Origin: Liolophura sinensis
Taxonomy: Eukaryota > Mollusca > Polyplacophora > Chitonida > Chitonidae
DNA length: 64,000 nucleotides
NCBI RefSeq assembly: GCF_032854445.1
Contig: NC_088306.1
Coordinates: 8,704,193-8,768,192 of the forward strand
Direction of reading: 5' to 3'
Shown here: piece after piece, positions 12,500-23,990 of the stretch
How positions within the stretch are numbered: position 1 is the stretch's first letter
How the letters are laid out: each line of letters starts with the position of its first letter
Program-made: the position numbers and the translations under genes
Notes under the pieces: model-generated
Told to the model about the DNA's origin: nothing
The model's input: the letters and a program-made list of their open reading frames with translations, nothing else
Database searches by the model: none

Positions 12500-13123
12500 A
12501 TGTTGATCTTCATTCCAAGTGCCGCCATCTTTGTTTTTCTCGTGGTCTTTCCAGCCAGCGCTAGCCCCATCTTGGGCAAGGCTTTTCAACTTGATCCAGC
12601 CGACGTAGGCTTTAACCCTCTAAAGGACCCACACTTCTCTGACCAGTTTTACCGACTTTCTGTTCCTGATAACGAAGATGAGCTAGGCAATGAGGTGGTA
12701 ACACTGCTTAAAGAAAACAGAATGTTGGATAATTCTCCAAAACAAACAATCACCAATCTTGGACAATTAGAAGAGGACGAAGACTTCCGGCGCTACACAC
12801 CAGAGAACAGGATAACTTCCGGCGGTGCGGAACAAAAGCGTAAGCTAAAATTTAACCCCACTGGATGGCGCAAAAAACGAAGTGTGGACAATTTCGGTGA
12901 CTTCAGGCAGTTCTTACAGTCGACGCAAGAACATCAGCGCAAGAAGACAGGAGAGAGACGTGCAGGTGTGTCTTCTCACCAACACCTCTCAAAATCGCCG
13001 CCTGTACTTAGACGGAGCAATGATAGAAGCTACCAGCGGCTTGATGATATCATCGCTCATATAAGATCATTACTGGGAAAACGTAAAGCTGACCCCCTGG
13101 ATTTCAACCCGACTGGTTGGTAA
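12500..13123 (+). CDS. Secreted neuropeptide-like precursor with two FNPTGW copies
   Basis: The 207-residue frame starts at the ATG at 12500, four bases after a strong acceptor (polypyrimidine tract then CAG, ending at 12495). A noncoding 5' exon must therefore lie upstream. Residues 1-21 form a hydrophobic signal peptide ending near ASAS. Dibasic sites define products. KR at 113-114 and RKKR at 124-127 release KLKFNPTGW. RR at 171-172 and GKR at 193-195 release a 20-residue helical peptide (S173-L192) with a C-terminal amidation signal. KRK is followed by ADPLDFNPTGW, ending exactly at the stop. A looser third copy, GFNPLKDPHF, follows the signal peptide. This layout is that of a neuropeptide or peptide-hormone prohormone (established logic). 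The peptide identity is not one I recognise, and the receptor is unknown. Confidence 0.8.
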   Translation: MLIFIPSAAIFVFLVVFPASASPILGKAFQLDPADVGFNPLKDPHFSDQFYRLSVPDNEDELGNEVVTLLKENRMLDNSPKQTITNLGQLEEDEDFRRYTPENRITSGGAEQKRKLKFNPTGWRKKRSVDNFGDFRQFLQSTQEHQRKKTGERRAGVSSHQHLSKSPPVLRRSNDRSYQRLDDIIAHIRSLLGKRKADPLDFNPTGW

Positions 13124-13176
13124 ACCGCGCCTACTGGACCCAGAAAGGACAGTAATGGCAGCAAATCATCTCTGCG

Positions 13177-13182
13177 AATAAA
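13177..13182 (+). terminator. Polyadenylation signal of the FNPTGW precursor gene
   Basis: A canonical AATAAA lies 54 bp after the stop codon at 13121-13123. A TTTTTTTTCTTTT-rich stretch follows at 13243-13256. The gene therefore ends with a short 3' UTR. Confidence 0.7.
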
Positions 13183-13199
13183 ACAAGAAAAAAACACTT

Positions 13200-14040
13200 T
13201 ATTTAGCTATTTCGAGGCGGATTGTTAAGTTCTTTATGTACGTTTTTTTTCTTTTACGGTTTACGGTTTTTGTTTCATTCCGTTCTTGCATCCGTCCAAA
13301 TGTGCAAAACGGCTTTAGACGATTTGTGTCAAAACTCAAACCCAACCGACTTTAGGGCATCCTATTGTTAAGGGGATGTTTACCAAGCCGTTCCCTAATG
13401 TAAGGTATTTTACCACATATTCTTCCGACAAATACGTTGTTCACCAAACTGTCCACTGACAAGTGTGTTTTTCTGTTCAACCCTCAAAGGCAACCACCTT
13501 TACTAAACCCTCTGGTAATGAATACATTGGCCTCCAAATTGTTCAGTGACGACTTTTTCCGTTAATCCTTTGTTCGTCTAAACAGTCACATTTCCGTTTC
13601 ACATAGTCCAGTTTCTCTACGTTTCGTTACGGTGGACGATAGACCGCAGACTCTGCACGACACAGGGAAGTAAATACGCGGATATAATGATTTGCTAAAT
13701 AAACTTGGTATCACGTGAGAACATCCAAACATGGAGAGCTATGGTGTGAATAAAACGGATTGGTGTGCTCAGACTGAAACATTTTAGCGTACTAAAGAGG
13801 TTAGATTCAAAAATACTGAAATTTTTTCTTATTTTTTAGCTTCTTTAATTTTTATCGTCTTTATTTATTTACTTCTTTACTCATCATTTTTTTTCTCATT
13901 TTTATGATTTGTGCACCATCTCAGAATATTCTGTTTTAATTTAATTTAATTTATATTTGCCAGGTTATCGCTAATAAATAACTTAATGATAAAAATGCGC
14001 ATATTGGTTTGTCTTATACATGTAGTATCTCAAGGTATAT
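13200..14040. other. Intergenic, nothing recognised
   Basis: Contains scattered TTTATTT runs and a TTAATTTAATTTAATTTA stretch near 13936. No coding signal. Confidence 0.4.
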
Positions 14041-14052
14041 GCACAAGGTACA

Positions 14053-14144
14053 GTCTCGACGGGGAAAACACCAACGCTGAGCCAGGTGTTTACAATTACC
14101 TTGCCCACGTGAGGACTTAAGTTCGAATCCACTTCCCGTCGACA
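14053..14144 (+). repeat. tRNA-like fold-back remnant
   Basis: The ends TCGACGGGGAA and TTCCCGTCGA can pair like an acceptor stem, and AAGTTCGAATCC near the 3' side is a good B box. The middle does not give a clean D arm or anticodon arm. I read it as a tRNA pseudogene or SINE head, not a functional tRNA. Confidence 0.35.
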
Positions 14145-14479
14145 TTATATCTTGATCTCAAGTGCATTATACGGATGTGTCTGCTATCATTTCAGGCAAT
14201 GTTATCTGCTTCCATATATTAAAAAAAAACAAATCAAATCGAAAATGCACAGATATGAAAGTTGTTTATATGCTCCGGCAACCTTTTATATTTTTTCTTC
14301 AATTCTGAGTAACATTAAACTAGATTATGCACAATCATGTGGAAATTAAAATGTGAGTAAAAGTTTTCAATTTTATGAAACAAATCAGAGCTATGTGTCC
14401 TTTAGGTTGTAGAAGATTATACGCCAGATGAGCTGAGATAGGGTCAGGTTGTCTTGTTCTCACTTTAATAATATCAAGA

Positions 14480-14860
14480 AGAGGGCAAGTCGTCGTCTAG
14501 AGATTACGGATTCGAACCCGGCGTTGGGCAGAAAATTTGTAGATTGCTGTATTCTCACTGCATGTGGAGTCTTTGTGACGTTAAGCGTTAGACGATGCTC
14601 AATGTGATCATTTATCATTTGTAGTCTATGGTTCCTTGAAGACCACTGGTTTTCCACCAATTTGGTATGCATATGTGTGGGAAAGTTCGTCAGTAACTTG
14701 TCAAAAGTCGATGGTTTTACCCGAGTGAGTACTTGGGGTTTAACGTCGTACTCAACAATTTTTCAGTCATATGACGACGAGGTTTTACCCGAGGACTCTG
14801 GTTTCATCCACCCGTAAAGCTGACCGCAATCACATAAGCAAACAATCCTTGAGTATGGCC
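14480..14860 (+). repeat. tRNA-derived SINE-D copy
   Basis: The head carries GATTCGAACCCGG (B box) at 14510. The body holds GTAACTTGTCAAAAGTCGATGG, the motif shared with the copy at 4148. A GGTTTAACGTCGTACTC segment near 14735 resembles the 3' end of other molluscan SINEs. Confidence 0.6.
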
Positions 14861-15770
14861 TGCGGTCTCGTCCAAAACAATGTACACTTTTTTTTTAACT
14901 GTAGTTATCACAGCGTATACTCAGAGAATGAAGCCATTATTTCCATTCTTAAACAACACTTGTTCACATGTATTTTAGACTAATTTTCAGTTTTTACCTC
15001 TTTTCGATAACCTTTTCACTCCTTCATTTTGAATACACTTCTCTACCATCGATCGCTCCATATAAGAGTCCACTTTAAACACCCACAGGGTCCACACGTT
15101 GAGAACGAATCAGAATACCGCATTTCGCGCCTCATATGTTCACGATGCTTGTTGGATGGGATTCAGGCATTCTCCAAAGTAAGTTTTAGTGCGAAGATTT
15201 CAGTCGGGAGTTCGGAGATGTGGAATAAATCCTAGAGGAGAACGACAGACGTCAATCGTGAAGAGGAGTTTTAGCTGACAAGGTGACAAGTGCTACACAC
15301 GAAGCTACGGCCGTCAGCAGCAGTGTATGCACTCGGTACGGAAAATGTTACCATCGTTCAGCTACGGACTCTCGGCTAATTTAACTGCTTTGTGCAGTCA
15401 CTGACAACATATAGCCCGAGATGAAGGCCTGCAAATTTGGATGTTTCCGACACTTACTTGTCACTGTCACCTGACAGTCTCGATTCCAGTGTGCCAAACA
15501 AACAAGGGAATAACTTAGACCAGAGGTGAGGTTTTTATGTGGGCGCTGGAAAAGACTTTCGTATTTGCCACATATACTGGACGTTTTTGACTGGACATGG
15601 TAGTCAAAATTTCGGTGGAAAATTACAACAAATAAATTAACGTGTGTACGTAGAATTGCCATTACTTTTCATTACTTAAGTAATCCACTCCCAAGTTTAA
15701 TATGTTAAAGCTTCATGTTAATGACGTCATATAGTTGGTTTTCGTTTAGTCCGTGAGGTGGGGAAAATAT
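14861..15770. other. Intergenic, nothing recognised
   Basis: Unique-looking DNA. Frames of 93 codons on the minus strand (15381-15662) and 68 codons on the plus strand lack any motif. Confidence 0.4.
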
Positions 15771-15774
15771 AGTT

Positions 15775-15960
15775 AAGACGTACAGCACAATGAAAAGCGA
15801 CGAGAGTGTGATAGCTGACAAATGGCCACACGTAACCCGTGAAATACGGCCTCTTGTCAGTTTACCTCAGTTATAGTTTTATTCTAACTGTTCATGTAAA
15901 TGCACAAATAGCAACCCCACTGAACGCTATGACGTTACTTTTGGACAACAGCGTTTGGTT
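15775..15960 (+). repeat. Element C copy
   Basis: Shares the core GACAAATGGCCACACGTAAC and GTTTTATTCTAACTGTTCATG with copies at 19672, 23160, 36195, 51330 and 51745. It has no tRNA boxes or open frame. Confidence 0.7.
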
Positions 15961-15997
15961 GCGTCACTGCATATATGGTCCGATATATGATTTATTG

Positions 15998-16257
15998 ATT
16001 TATTTATTTTTTTTTTATTTATTTTATTTTATTTTATTTTATTGCTGTTTTACGCCGCACTCAATAATATTTCACTTATACGTCGGCGGCACAGCCCGGG
16101 GGATACCCACGACCACCCGCAGGTTGATGGCAGACCTTCCCACGTAGGGCCGGGGAAGAAGCTAGCATGAGCTGGACTTGAACTCACAGCCACCGCATTG
16201 GTGACCGCTTTTGGGTCATTACGCTGCGCTAGCGGGCTAACCAACTGAGACACGCCC
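15998..16257 (-). repeat. Full-length SINE-A copy with expanded tail
   Basis: The head is at the right end (reversed, with GCTAACCAACTGAG). The tail at the left has expanded to a long TTTATTTTATTTTATTTTAT run. A small internal deletion removes the CAGCATTATGG motif. Confidence 0.85.
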
Positions 16258-16339
16258 CCCACCCCCTTAATATGTGAACAACGTCTCTGTTCCCTGTGTA
16301 GTACGAATTTGACAGATTCAACGAAATTTCCTACATGTA

Positions 16340-16600
16340 TATTTATTTCATTGCAGGTGTTTTACGCAGGACGCCAAAATGTATCACGCATGCGTCGTCG
16401 GTCAGTACTATGGGGAAAGGATACTTCTTATTGGACAATGCTGATGTTCATCTTTTCACTGGATTTGTATATTTATGTGTGGATTTGACTAGGGTTTTAC
16501 GTCGAACTCAAGGAAATTCCACTTATGTAAATGTTTTCAGCATTATGGCGATTGGAACCAGAGCCCACCACAATCCGCCGGTTGCTGACAGGCAGTGTTA
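16340..16600 (-). repeat. Two diverged SINE-A fragments
   Basis: 16340-16430 keeps GGTGTTTTACGC and GTCGGTCAGTACTATGGGG. 16470-16600 keeps GGGTTTTACGTCGAACTCAAG and CAGAGCCCACCAC. Both are old partial copies in the same orientation. Confidence 0.55.
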
Positions 16601-19500
16601 AAGTACATGGCTAATATGTTGAAAATAAAACAAAGGACCGGCATGTAATCGTTGAACGCGTGCCAGGTAGTTTAATCAAAATCGGGAAATTGTGTAATCT
16701 AATCAAAATCAAAATCAAAATCTAATGTAAATTGCATCTGAAATAGACCTTTGTAGATTCTTCAAAATCAATTAAAGGCACTCAAATGTATAAATTCTAC
16801 TACGGAATCTACTGAGCCTGTGGTGAAAAGTCACTCGTTTAAACAAGGAGGTTTCATAATGTGTTAAAAACATGTGGTTCTCAGCTGTTACTTTGCAGTG
16901 CTTTTGAATCTGGACCGTCTTTTACAAGACTTCGTAATTCTTTTTTCTCGTAACTTTTTTTTCCCTAAAAGACATTGTCCATAGGTTATACTTCCCACAA
17001 GAAAAGTACGAAAAACTGATTTACAAACTTTTGTGAAAGAAGGCCCAGAAGATCAACTATAGAGAAGCCACGACGTTTGACAGAACAAGAGTTCTCAACT
17101 TGGGCTGTCGTATTTAATGAGCGCATGCAATGTTCCTCATTTGTATAGTGCGCAGTGATGTCGTGTATTCACCAGTGGATAGAGTACTTCTGACATTCAT
17201 TCAGGTAAAAGGCACACCGATATACAAATGATATATTTTTGTTTTCTTAAATTCTTCGTAAATATTTACTATAAACTACGTTGACGACATTGTGTAATTT
17301 AGTGTAGAAAAACTACACGTCTTCCATGCAGCGTACTGATTATATCAGTGCGTTTATTTTGGTCAGTTGACAGGCTGATAAAATTGTTAAGATATTGGCC
17401 TAGCTTTTTTTCTTGGTCTCTCTTTTTGCAGTTACCGGTAGTTTAATTTTGAACAGTCTTTAAGGATTTTTAAAACTGATCGTTAACCTTACCCGGGGGA
17501 AATATGTTTCTATTTTAGATCACTGTTACAAGATTAACTTTCACCCTTCCCCTGTGCGTTTCACAAATGAAAATGTATAAACAATTAGAATGATAGATAA
17601 CAATACTGGCTGTATATAGCATAGAATAATGCGTAACATTACAAGATAATGTACAAGAGGCGCCTTATTCCGTATTAACTATTAACCCGAAAATCTGTCT
17701 TCAACCAGACTAATGACCTCGTGTGGCTAAAATCAATTAACGGTATCTAATCAATTTAAAGTGATCTGTACTCAAACAGTGACCGCCCGAGTACAAAACG
17801 CAGCCATACTTACCTCAGACCCCGGTTCGGACAGGCGCAGACACGTGCACACATGTGCAATACAAATTCCCGTGACTACCAGGAACACAGCGCGACAAGG
17901 TAAGCTGTTGGTTCTATTGCACGATAACAGCATTTACCAGTACGGTATACCCTAACGCGCGGGCAACTTCGGACGGCAGTTTAAGTCAATATACCTCAAA
18001 CATTTTTGTCAAGGTAAGCTGATGAATTTACCTTTTCTTTTATCTTTTTTCTTCATGTATTAATGTGATTGACTGATTTACCGATTGGCCGATTGGCTAA
18101 TGCTTAGCACCGTGCTCAAGAATTCTTCACTTATACGACCGCAGTCAAGTTTCTTTATAGACATAATATCACCGTGTAAAATGGTTGTCCTATAGTTTAG
18201 GGCAGACTCTTTGGTAATGTGTGGCTTAACTTTATTCCACCATGATTGTGTTTGTGTCATCACTAAGCAAGAAAAAAACAAAAAAAAAAACAAAAAAAAC
18301 AAAACAAACGGTAACAGATATGCTAAATTATAATGTTTGTTTGGAAAATGACTTTGAAAGCAGGTTTTCATTTTACCTCTTAAATCTGCATTACGGCTTG
18401 AATGCACGTATTTTCCACAGAATTTATGCTTTCGGCAGGAAATCATGTATTGTTGTGCCACACACAGCGGTATTTTATTCCATATGGGATTGATTTCCAG
18501 TATTGCCTCATTATCTCTAATAGCAAAGACTATCACAGTGCTAACCATTCTGGCGTTCATCCAACTATATATAGATCCGTCATTTAATAATATTACACTA
18601 TGCATGAACTGTGTATGTGATTTAATGCGGGGTAAACATTAATTACAATGTGTGATTTTTCTATGTAGACAGCACTATGTGACAGTATTATCGTTAGTAA
18701 GGGTTACATTTTTTGGATACTACACATAGCAGTGTTTAGACCAGTCCTAGTTTCCAACAAACGACATCTGTCAGGCACAGAATCGCCAGCAACGTTAACC
18801 ATCTTAACCACTCAACCCACACGGCTTCAACCCAAATAGGACGTAGCTGACAGTAATATGTAATAAAAAGGCTAGTGATATTAGTAATTGCTCAAATATT
18901 GTAACCTCAAATGTACAGACAAACATATAACCAAGTATGACAGATTTATATGCCGCTTAAGGCAAACGACTGCTACTGGATTGAGTCTGGTGAGTATGTG
19001 AATTACGTAGAGGGAAATATTATTTTTTGTGTACAAAAACCCACAGCGAGCAAATTCGGTTTATTTCGAAGGTTCCTCACTATTTCCTCCAGCGTTATGC
19101 CATTGACTGCCGTTGTGAAAGTGACATATTCACCTTTGGCATCTTGCATAAGCCAGTCGTTGACTGTAACTACCATGGCAAGATATGTTCTTAACATGTG
19201 TCGTCATAATAGTTACAATTATTTTAGCCCACGGTCGTTTTGTGCACGCGACCCAGAACATACCTAAAAACTTGAATCAGTCGGTCATTTAATGAACCCC
19301 CGTATTAGTTGTGAGCTGTGCACGTGTTTTGCTGTAACGGGCGGAAACAGACACACTCGTATAGTGATTGGGTGAAAATCTGTTTTATTGTTCCTTATGG
19401 AAAAATTATGTAGCTCAGTAGTCTTACAATAATCATCCATATTATGAAATGCAAATCATTGTTACAGGTATTGTCTCTGACCATTTCAGCTTGTCAGTTT
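16601..19500. other. Intergenic, mostly unique
   Basis: Contains a short ATCAAAATCAAAATC run near 16690-16722, a SINE-A fragment at 18095-18150 and an A-rich run at 18270-18305. The 175-codon minus-strand frame at 18078-18605 reads through the fragment and the A-run as a phenylalanine-rich stretch and has no domain, so I do not call it. Confidence 0.4.
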
Positions 19501-19507
19501 CGCAGCA

Positions 19508-22227
19508 ATGGGATGCACAAGTTCCAAATCAGAAGATGTTACTAAAACCGTAAGTAAACTTTGCTTGGTTTCAGACATTCTGAGTATCTCCATGACTACA
19601 TCGACAGTTACTGCTTGACATTTCAAAGCTCTGTATCAATGACTACACGATATAAGAGACTACAGCATAGAGAGTAAAACCAGAGCAACGACGACAGTAT
19701 GATAGATGGCAAATGGTCACATGTAACCGCCGGTGAAATCCGGTCTCTCCTCAGTTTACCGCAGTTAAGGTTTTACTTTAATGGTGCATGTAGATGCTTT
19801 AATAGCAGCAATTTCCACGTCCCTAACAACATGGACTAAGCAGAATTAGGTAAAAAAAAATGCAGTGGTGTTATTTGCAATTTATTATACGTCACTGATG
19901 TAGAATTACTTCATCACATTTAACATGCATGTACACAATTATTACAAAGCACGTTTATCGTGCCATCGCCTCGCACCATCGCCCCGTTGATTCATGTCAT
20001 AACGCCATTAGTTTCTGTCATTGTGTCATCACTTCATGCATTAAATTTGTCCCATCGTCAGATCTAGACGATGCGACCATGTTGACCCTAACCAACTTCC
20101 ACAGAAATACATCATTGTTTTTGCAAAATTGTGCCCGCAAAGCTAACAGGTAGTTCACAAGCACAGCTACAGTAACGACAGAGAATGGTGTATTCTTCAT
20201 GGCTTGGAATTGCCTTAATGTGTAGTTTGGGAGTAGTTAAGTGACCAAACTTATTGCTATGATTAAAATTAATAAGGTACTAGTCTGGAATTTTGTAAAT
20301 AAACAGGATCAAATTTCTTCCTCTGTGATCATTACTTCAGTTTGTCAAAATGTTTTCTCTGTTCTCCGCCTGATTATAGATAGAGAAACGGTTGTATCGG
20401 AATCATTTTATTTCATTTCATATATGTCCCCACTCCCTATTTTACAGCAGGAGTCAGTAAAACAGGATATTCCCGAAATTGTTGTCGACAAAGTTGAAGC
20501 CTTTAAAGACTACGAAATCCTTTGTCTGGATAAGCACAACAGCTTCCGTTCTAAACATGGCGGACCGGATATGGCCTTGAACCGTGACCTCTGCGATATG
20601 GCGCAGAAGTACGCGGAATTTCTCTTGCAGAACGACAAGTTTGAGCACTGTAACAGAGCTGGGCGGAAGTATGACGGTCAATATGTGGGAGAAAACCTAG
20701 GTTACTACATGGGGCCAGATTACGAGAACTATGACGGTAGGAACAAAGTTACACGCGGGCATAATGGGATCGTTAAACCACTGTCAATAACACTGATGTC
20801 AGAATTTAAATTTCTGAATGGTTCTTAATTTCTAACATCAAATATCAAAAGTCTAAAGTTTTTGCTTGATAACTAGATCTTGGTTTGCAAAATTATAATA
20901 ATGTGGCATGATTATGAGGCATAATTCACTAAATGTTTTAGCCCTTCTGGGAATAATAATGTATATTTATTAGAATGTATAAAGTTTGGTTTCGGCGGTG
21001 AATCATTGAAACATGTGAGAGGTGTGTTCCACAAACGATTGACCTCTCAACTGCAAAAAACGAGCAGTGCCTACATGTTAGTTTAATTTGGAGTCCCACT
21101 AAGCCGTGTGAAAAGTTTGGCAACACTCCCCCCCCCCCCTCCCCCCTACCCTCCCAAATTAATATTTAATAGTACATATACAATTTTTTTCAAGATTTTC
21201 TTGTTTTCAGCAACTGAGAACTGGTACAACGAGATTAACGATTACGACTTCAGCTCCCCGGGGTTTATAAAAGGCACCGGTAAGTTAAGCAAAAGTTCAG
21301 TAATAAATCCACCATAAATGGATCAGACGTCTAAACTGGAACTTCAAACTTGATTAAAATTCTGTTTTGCAAAGAAAGTAAAAAAAAAAATAACTTATTT
21401 TTTTAAGCAAAAAGTTCGGTAATAAATCCACGGTAAATGGATCCGGCGTCTAAACTGGATCTTCAAACTTGATTAAAATTCTGTTTTGCAAAGTAAGTAA
21501 AAAAATAATAATTTAATAATTGATATCTTCAATAATTTAAAAGAAATCTGTTGTCTGAGAGTGATGCTAGAATTTTTTCTGTTATCATAAGGTAATAATG
21601 TGTGCCGTTCAACATACTATCTTGTCAGTCTATTACGACCCTAAGGGCCTTTGTGGCTCAGCTAGTTGCGTAATGGTCTAGGAGCTTCCCACCAATAAGG
21701 TCGCTGTGAGTTCAAGTCTAGCTTATGCTAGTTTCCTCTCCGGCTGTCCGTGGGAAGGTCTGCAGCGGCCTTCGGATAATTGTGGGTTTCCAACGGGCTG
21801 AGCGGGGTTTCCTCCCACCATAATGCTGGCCGCCGTCGTATGAGTGAAATATTCTTGAGTATGGCGTCAAACACAAATTAAATAAATAAATAATAAAATA
21901 AGACGATCCTCATGTCGAGTTATATCAATTTATGAATAACCTGCCACAAAAACAAAATTTTTCTAGTAACACTCGAACGACAGGCTTCCTATTAAATTTA
22001 ACAGATTATATTTTTTTCACAAGGGACACGTTATTTATCATAACACAAAATATGGTTTGTATGGTTTTACAGGACACTTTACCCAGGTTGTATGGAAAAG
22101 CAGCACTCAGCTCGGAGTAGGAAAAGCAATGGATCCCAACACCCAAAAAACCATGATTGTGGCGCGATATTGTCCAGGTGGAAACGTCGCTGGTGTGTTT
22201 CCAGAGAATGTGACGTCACCCAGCTAG
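19508..22227 (+). CDS. GAPR-1-like CAP superfamily protein, copy 1 (four exons)
   Basis: Exons 19508-19549, 20448-20736, 21211-21279 and 22073-22227 join in frame through GT-AG sites (phases 0, 1, 1) to give 184 residues. The N terminus MGCTSSKS is a predicted N-myristoylation and palmitoylation site, with no signal peptide, so the protein should sit on cytoplasmic membrane faces such as the Golgi. The CAP domain spans about 36-180: HNSFRSKH at 44-51, FEH at 79-81, GENLGYY at 95-101, WYNEI at 115-119, GHFTQVVW at 134-141 and RYCPGGNV near 166-173. The putative CAP tetrad H81, E96, E118 and H135 is intact. The short length and ENV-type C terminus match GLIPR2/GAPR-1 rather than secreted CRISP proteins. 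It has a tandem paralogue 3.7 kb downstream. Confidence 0.92.
19672..19915 (+). repeat. Element C copy in CAP copy 1 intron 1
   Basis: One of the better-preserved copies. It begins GAGTAAAACCAGAGCAACGA and runs through GGTAAAAAAAAATGCAGTGG to about 19915. Confidence 0.75.
20446..20450 (+). other. NAGNAG tandem splice acceptor of CAP copy 1 exon 2
   Basis: The acceptor reads ACAGCAG, so splicing may occur after 20447 or after 20450. Both choices keep the frame and differ by one glutamine (residue 15), just behind the acylated N-terminal segment. Confidence 0.6.
21286..21515 (+). repeat. 119-bp tandem duplication in CAP copy 1 intron 3
   Basis: A block starting AAGCAAAA at 21286 is repeated at 21405 with few changes. 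Both carry AAACTTGATTAAAATTCTG. The first copy starts a few bases after the exon 3 donor. Confidence 0.85.
21648..21895 (+). repeat. Near full-length SINE-A in CAP copy 1 intron 3
   Basis: The head keeps GGGCCTTTGTGGCTCAGCTAG but has lost part of the D-arm to anticodon region. The B box, GTGAGTTCAAGTC, is clear. The body is complete and the tail is AAATAAATAAATAA. Confidence 0.85.
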
Positions 22228-22427
22228 TTTTATCGCGAACAGCCATTTTCAGAAAGCGTCTTATACAAATTTCATAAACATTACAGGGTATTATCTGACG
22301 GGATCATCAGACAGATTCCGTCTACGATGTGTATATTTACATACATGTATTTATTGAAAAAAAATGAACAAGAATATAATTCTCCACGTAGTTGGCCCCT
22401 AATCTGTATAGGTACCATGTACAATAC

Positions 22428-22680
22428 TCTAGCGTTCCACCGTAATACTGGACTACGTTGAGTCAAAACGTAAAAACATTCTTGAGTACGACGTAAACAC
22501 CAATCAAATCAATAACAGCATAAATATATTAATTTCCTTCTTCATTTATTTACTTGACAAGCGTTTAAAGCTGCACTCCAGAACATTTTGCTAGTGCCAA
22601 ATTACGGGAACTGGACAGGGTCTTTGAGAAACCGCCGCACATCGTCAAATACGTACGCCCACTACCCGTCTCTACTAGAG
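22428..22680. repeat. Two diverged SINE-A fragments in opposite orientation
   Basis: 22428-22520 (+) keeps ACATTCTTGAGTACGACG and a CCAATCAAATCAATAA tail. 22543-22680 (-) keeps a reversed tail, GAACTGGACAGGG and CATCGTC. They follow the CAP copy 1 stop codon, and no clean AATAAA was found before them. Confidence 0.5.
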
Positions 22681-23155
22681 CTGCATTTCACTTTCCAAAA
22701 TGAAAATATCAGCGCAATGTTGAATACACCAAGGTGATAAAATAAATTCTCCATATATGAATGTACTTTTATACAGGTATTTACAGAATTTATATTGCAA
22801 ATTTTGTATACAAGTATTTAAACTTTTATTTAAAAGTGCGCTTAGCCTTTTCGGCTTTTTGTCTTAATAAAGGGCGAGGCGAATACAGAGATGTGTTGAA
22901 GACTTTACAGTATTGCTTCCTGGTACTGAAGAGTACAGGGTTTCAGGGCCCATACAAGGTTTCTTGTGTGTACCAGGCGAACACTGTGGCTCCAGTTTAG
23001 ATGTATTTACAATTTGTAAAATGGACAGGTACTCACAAAAAAAATCGTCAAACCGTTTAAAATCCTAATTGTACAACCAACAGAAACTTCAGAAAGTCTT
23101 GTGAGATATGTTTTCTTTTAAGAAATATTTTAAACCTCTTAAATCATATATAGAC
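22681..23155. other. Intergenic between CAP copies, nothing recognised
   Basis: AT-rich DNA with no coding signal. The 79-codon frame at 22761-23000 has no motif. Confidence 0.4.
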
Positions 23156-23159
23156 AGGA

Positions 23160-23350
23160 ATAGCAGAGCAACAACGATAATGTGATCATTGGCAAATGAT
23201 CACACGCATTACTAGTGAAAACCCTGTCAATTTATCGTCCAAGGTTTTAATCTAACTGTTCAGGTAAATGTTTAACATTTAGCATATTACACGACCTCCT
23301 TGCACCATGGCTTAAGCAGAATTGGGAAAACAAAAATAATGCAGTGATGT
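23160..23350 (+). repeat. Element C copy
   Basis: Diverged copy with GCAAATGATCACACGC, ACCATGGCTTAAGCAGAATT and ATGCAGTGATGTTACTTGC. It runs into the duplication at 23361. Confidence 0.7.
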
Positions 23351-23360
23351 TACTTGCATT

Positions 23361-23508
23361 TTATCAGATGCCAGGGTTCTAGAGCGCTGCGTTGTCATCG
23401 CATTCAACATCCAGTAACATTAGACTCGGCTTTTATTAGACGTCAGAGGGCTAGAACGCTGCGTTGTCATCGCATTCAACATCCAGTAACATTAGACTCG
23501 GCGTGCTG
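23361..23508 (+). repeat. 72-bp tandem duplication
   Basis: The segment around CTGCGTTGTCATCGCATTCA is repeated 72 bp later. The later part of the unit is nearly identical and the start is diverged. It continues the 3' part of element C. Confidence 0.8.
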
Positions 23509-23771
23509 TTTGTCTCTTGAAACAGAATGTAAATATTAGGCAATATCATGTGATAATTTATTTGAACTATCAACCCATGTTGAAAGTAGTTATTTTGAAA
23601 TGAATACATGTAATTTGAATGGACATTTATTTTTATAACTCGCATTCAAGTATTTGAAAGACGTACAAGATACATAGACATAAATAAACTGTTAATAGCG
23701 TACAATTAGAAAGAAATCAGTAGTTATACACAATGTAACTATGGATTTGTAAATAAAAACACAACTTACAA

Positions 23772-23990
23772 ATGCTCCGACCACTTCGGTGGCCTAACGG
23801 TTAGAGGGTCCGCCTCAAAATCTCGATCAATCGAGGGCCAGGTCATACCAAAGAATTAAAAAATGGCACTTGCTGCTGCCTCGCTTGGCGCTCAGATCTG
23901 AGAGGTTAGTGCAAGGAAAAACGACTGGTTGGCCCAGTGTGCGTATAATGCGACTGGGTGGGGTGTTATGTCAAGGCATGTGTATTTATA
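23772..23990 (+). repeat. SINE-B copy
   Basis: tRNA-like head (CTTCGGTGGCCTAACGGTTA, an A-box match), then the family body CCTCGCTTGGCGCTCAG and GACTGGTTGGCCCAGTGTG. The 3' end is truncated. Confidence 0.7.

Noticed and set aside
12842-12868. Resemblance of KLKFNPTGW to adipokinetic hormone/RPCH peptides.
   Set aside because: Those peptides follow the signal peptide directly, start with pyroglutamate and have Phe four residues before Trp. Here Phe is five residues before Trp and the copies are internal and C-terminal.
14053-14144. Possible functional tRNA gene.
   Set aside because: A B box and a pairing acceptor-like end are present, but no consistent D arm or anticodon arm can be drawn.
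16050-16262. Minus-strand frame of 70 codons and similar frames at many other places reading QLVSPLAQRNDP or YLIGVLRRTQEYF.
   Set aside because: These are translations of SINE-A in either orientation. The same peptides recur at every copy.
18078-18605. 175-codon minus-strand frame, one of the longest outside repeats.
   Set aside because: Its centre is a phenylalanine run translated from a poly-A tract and its C-terminal part reads a SINE fragment. No motif is present.
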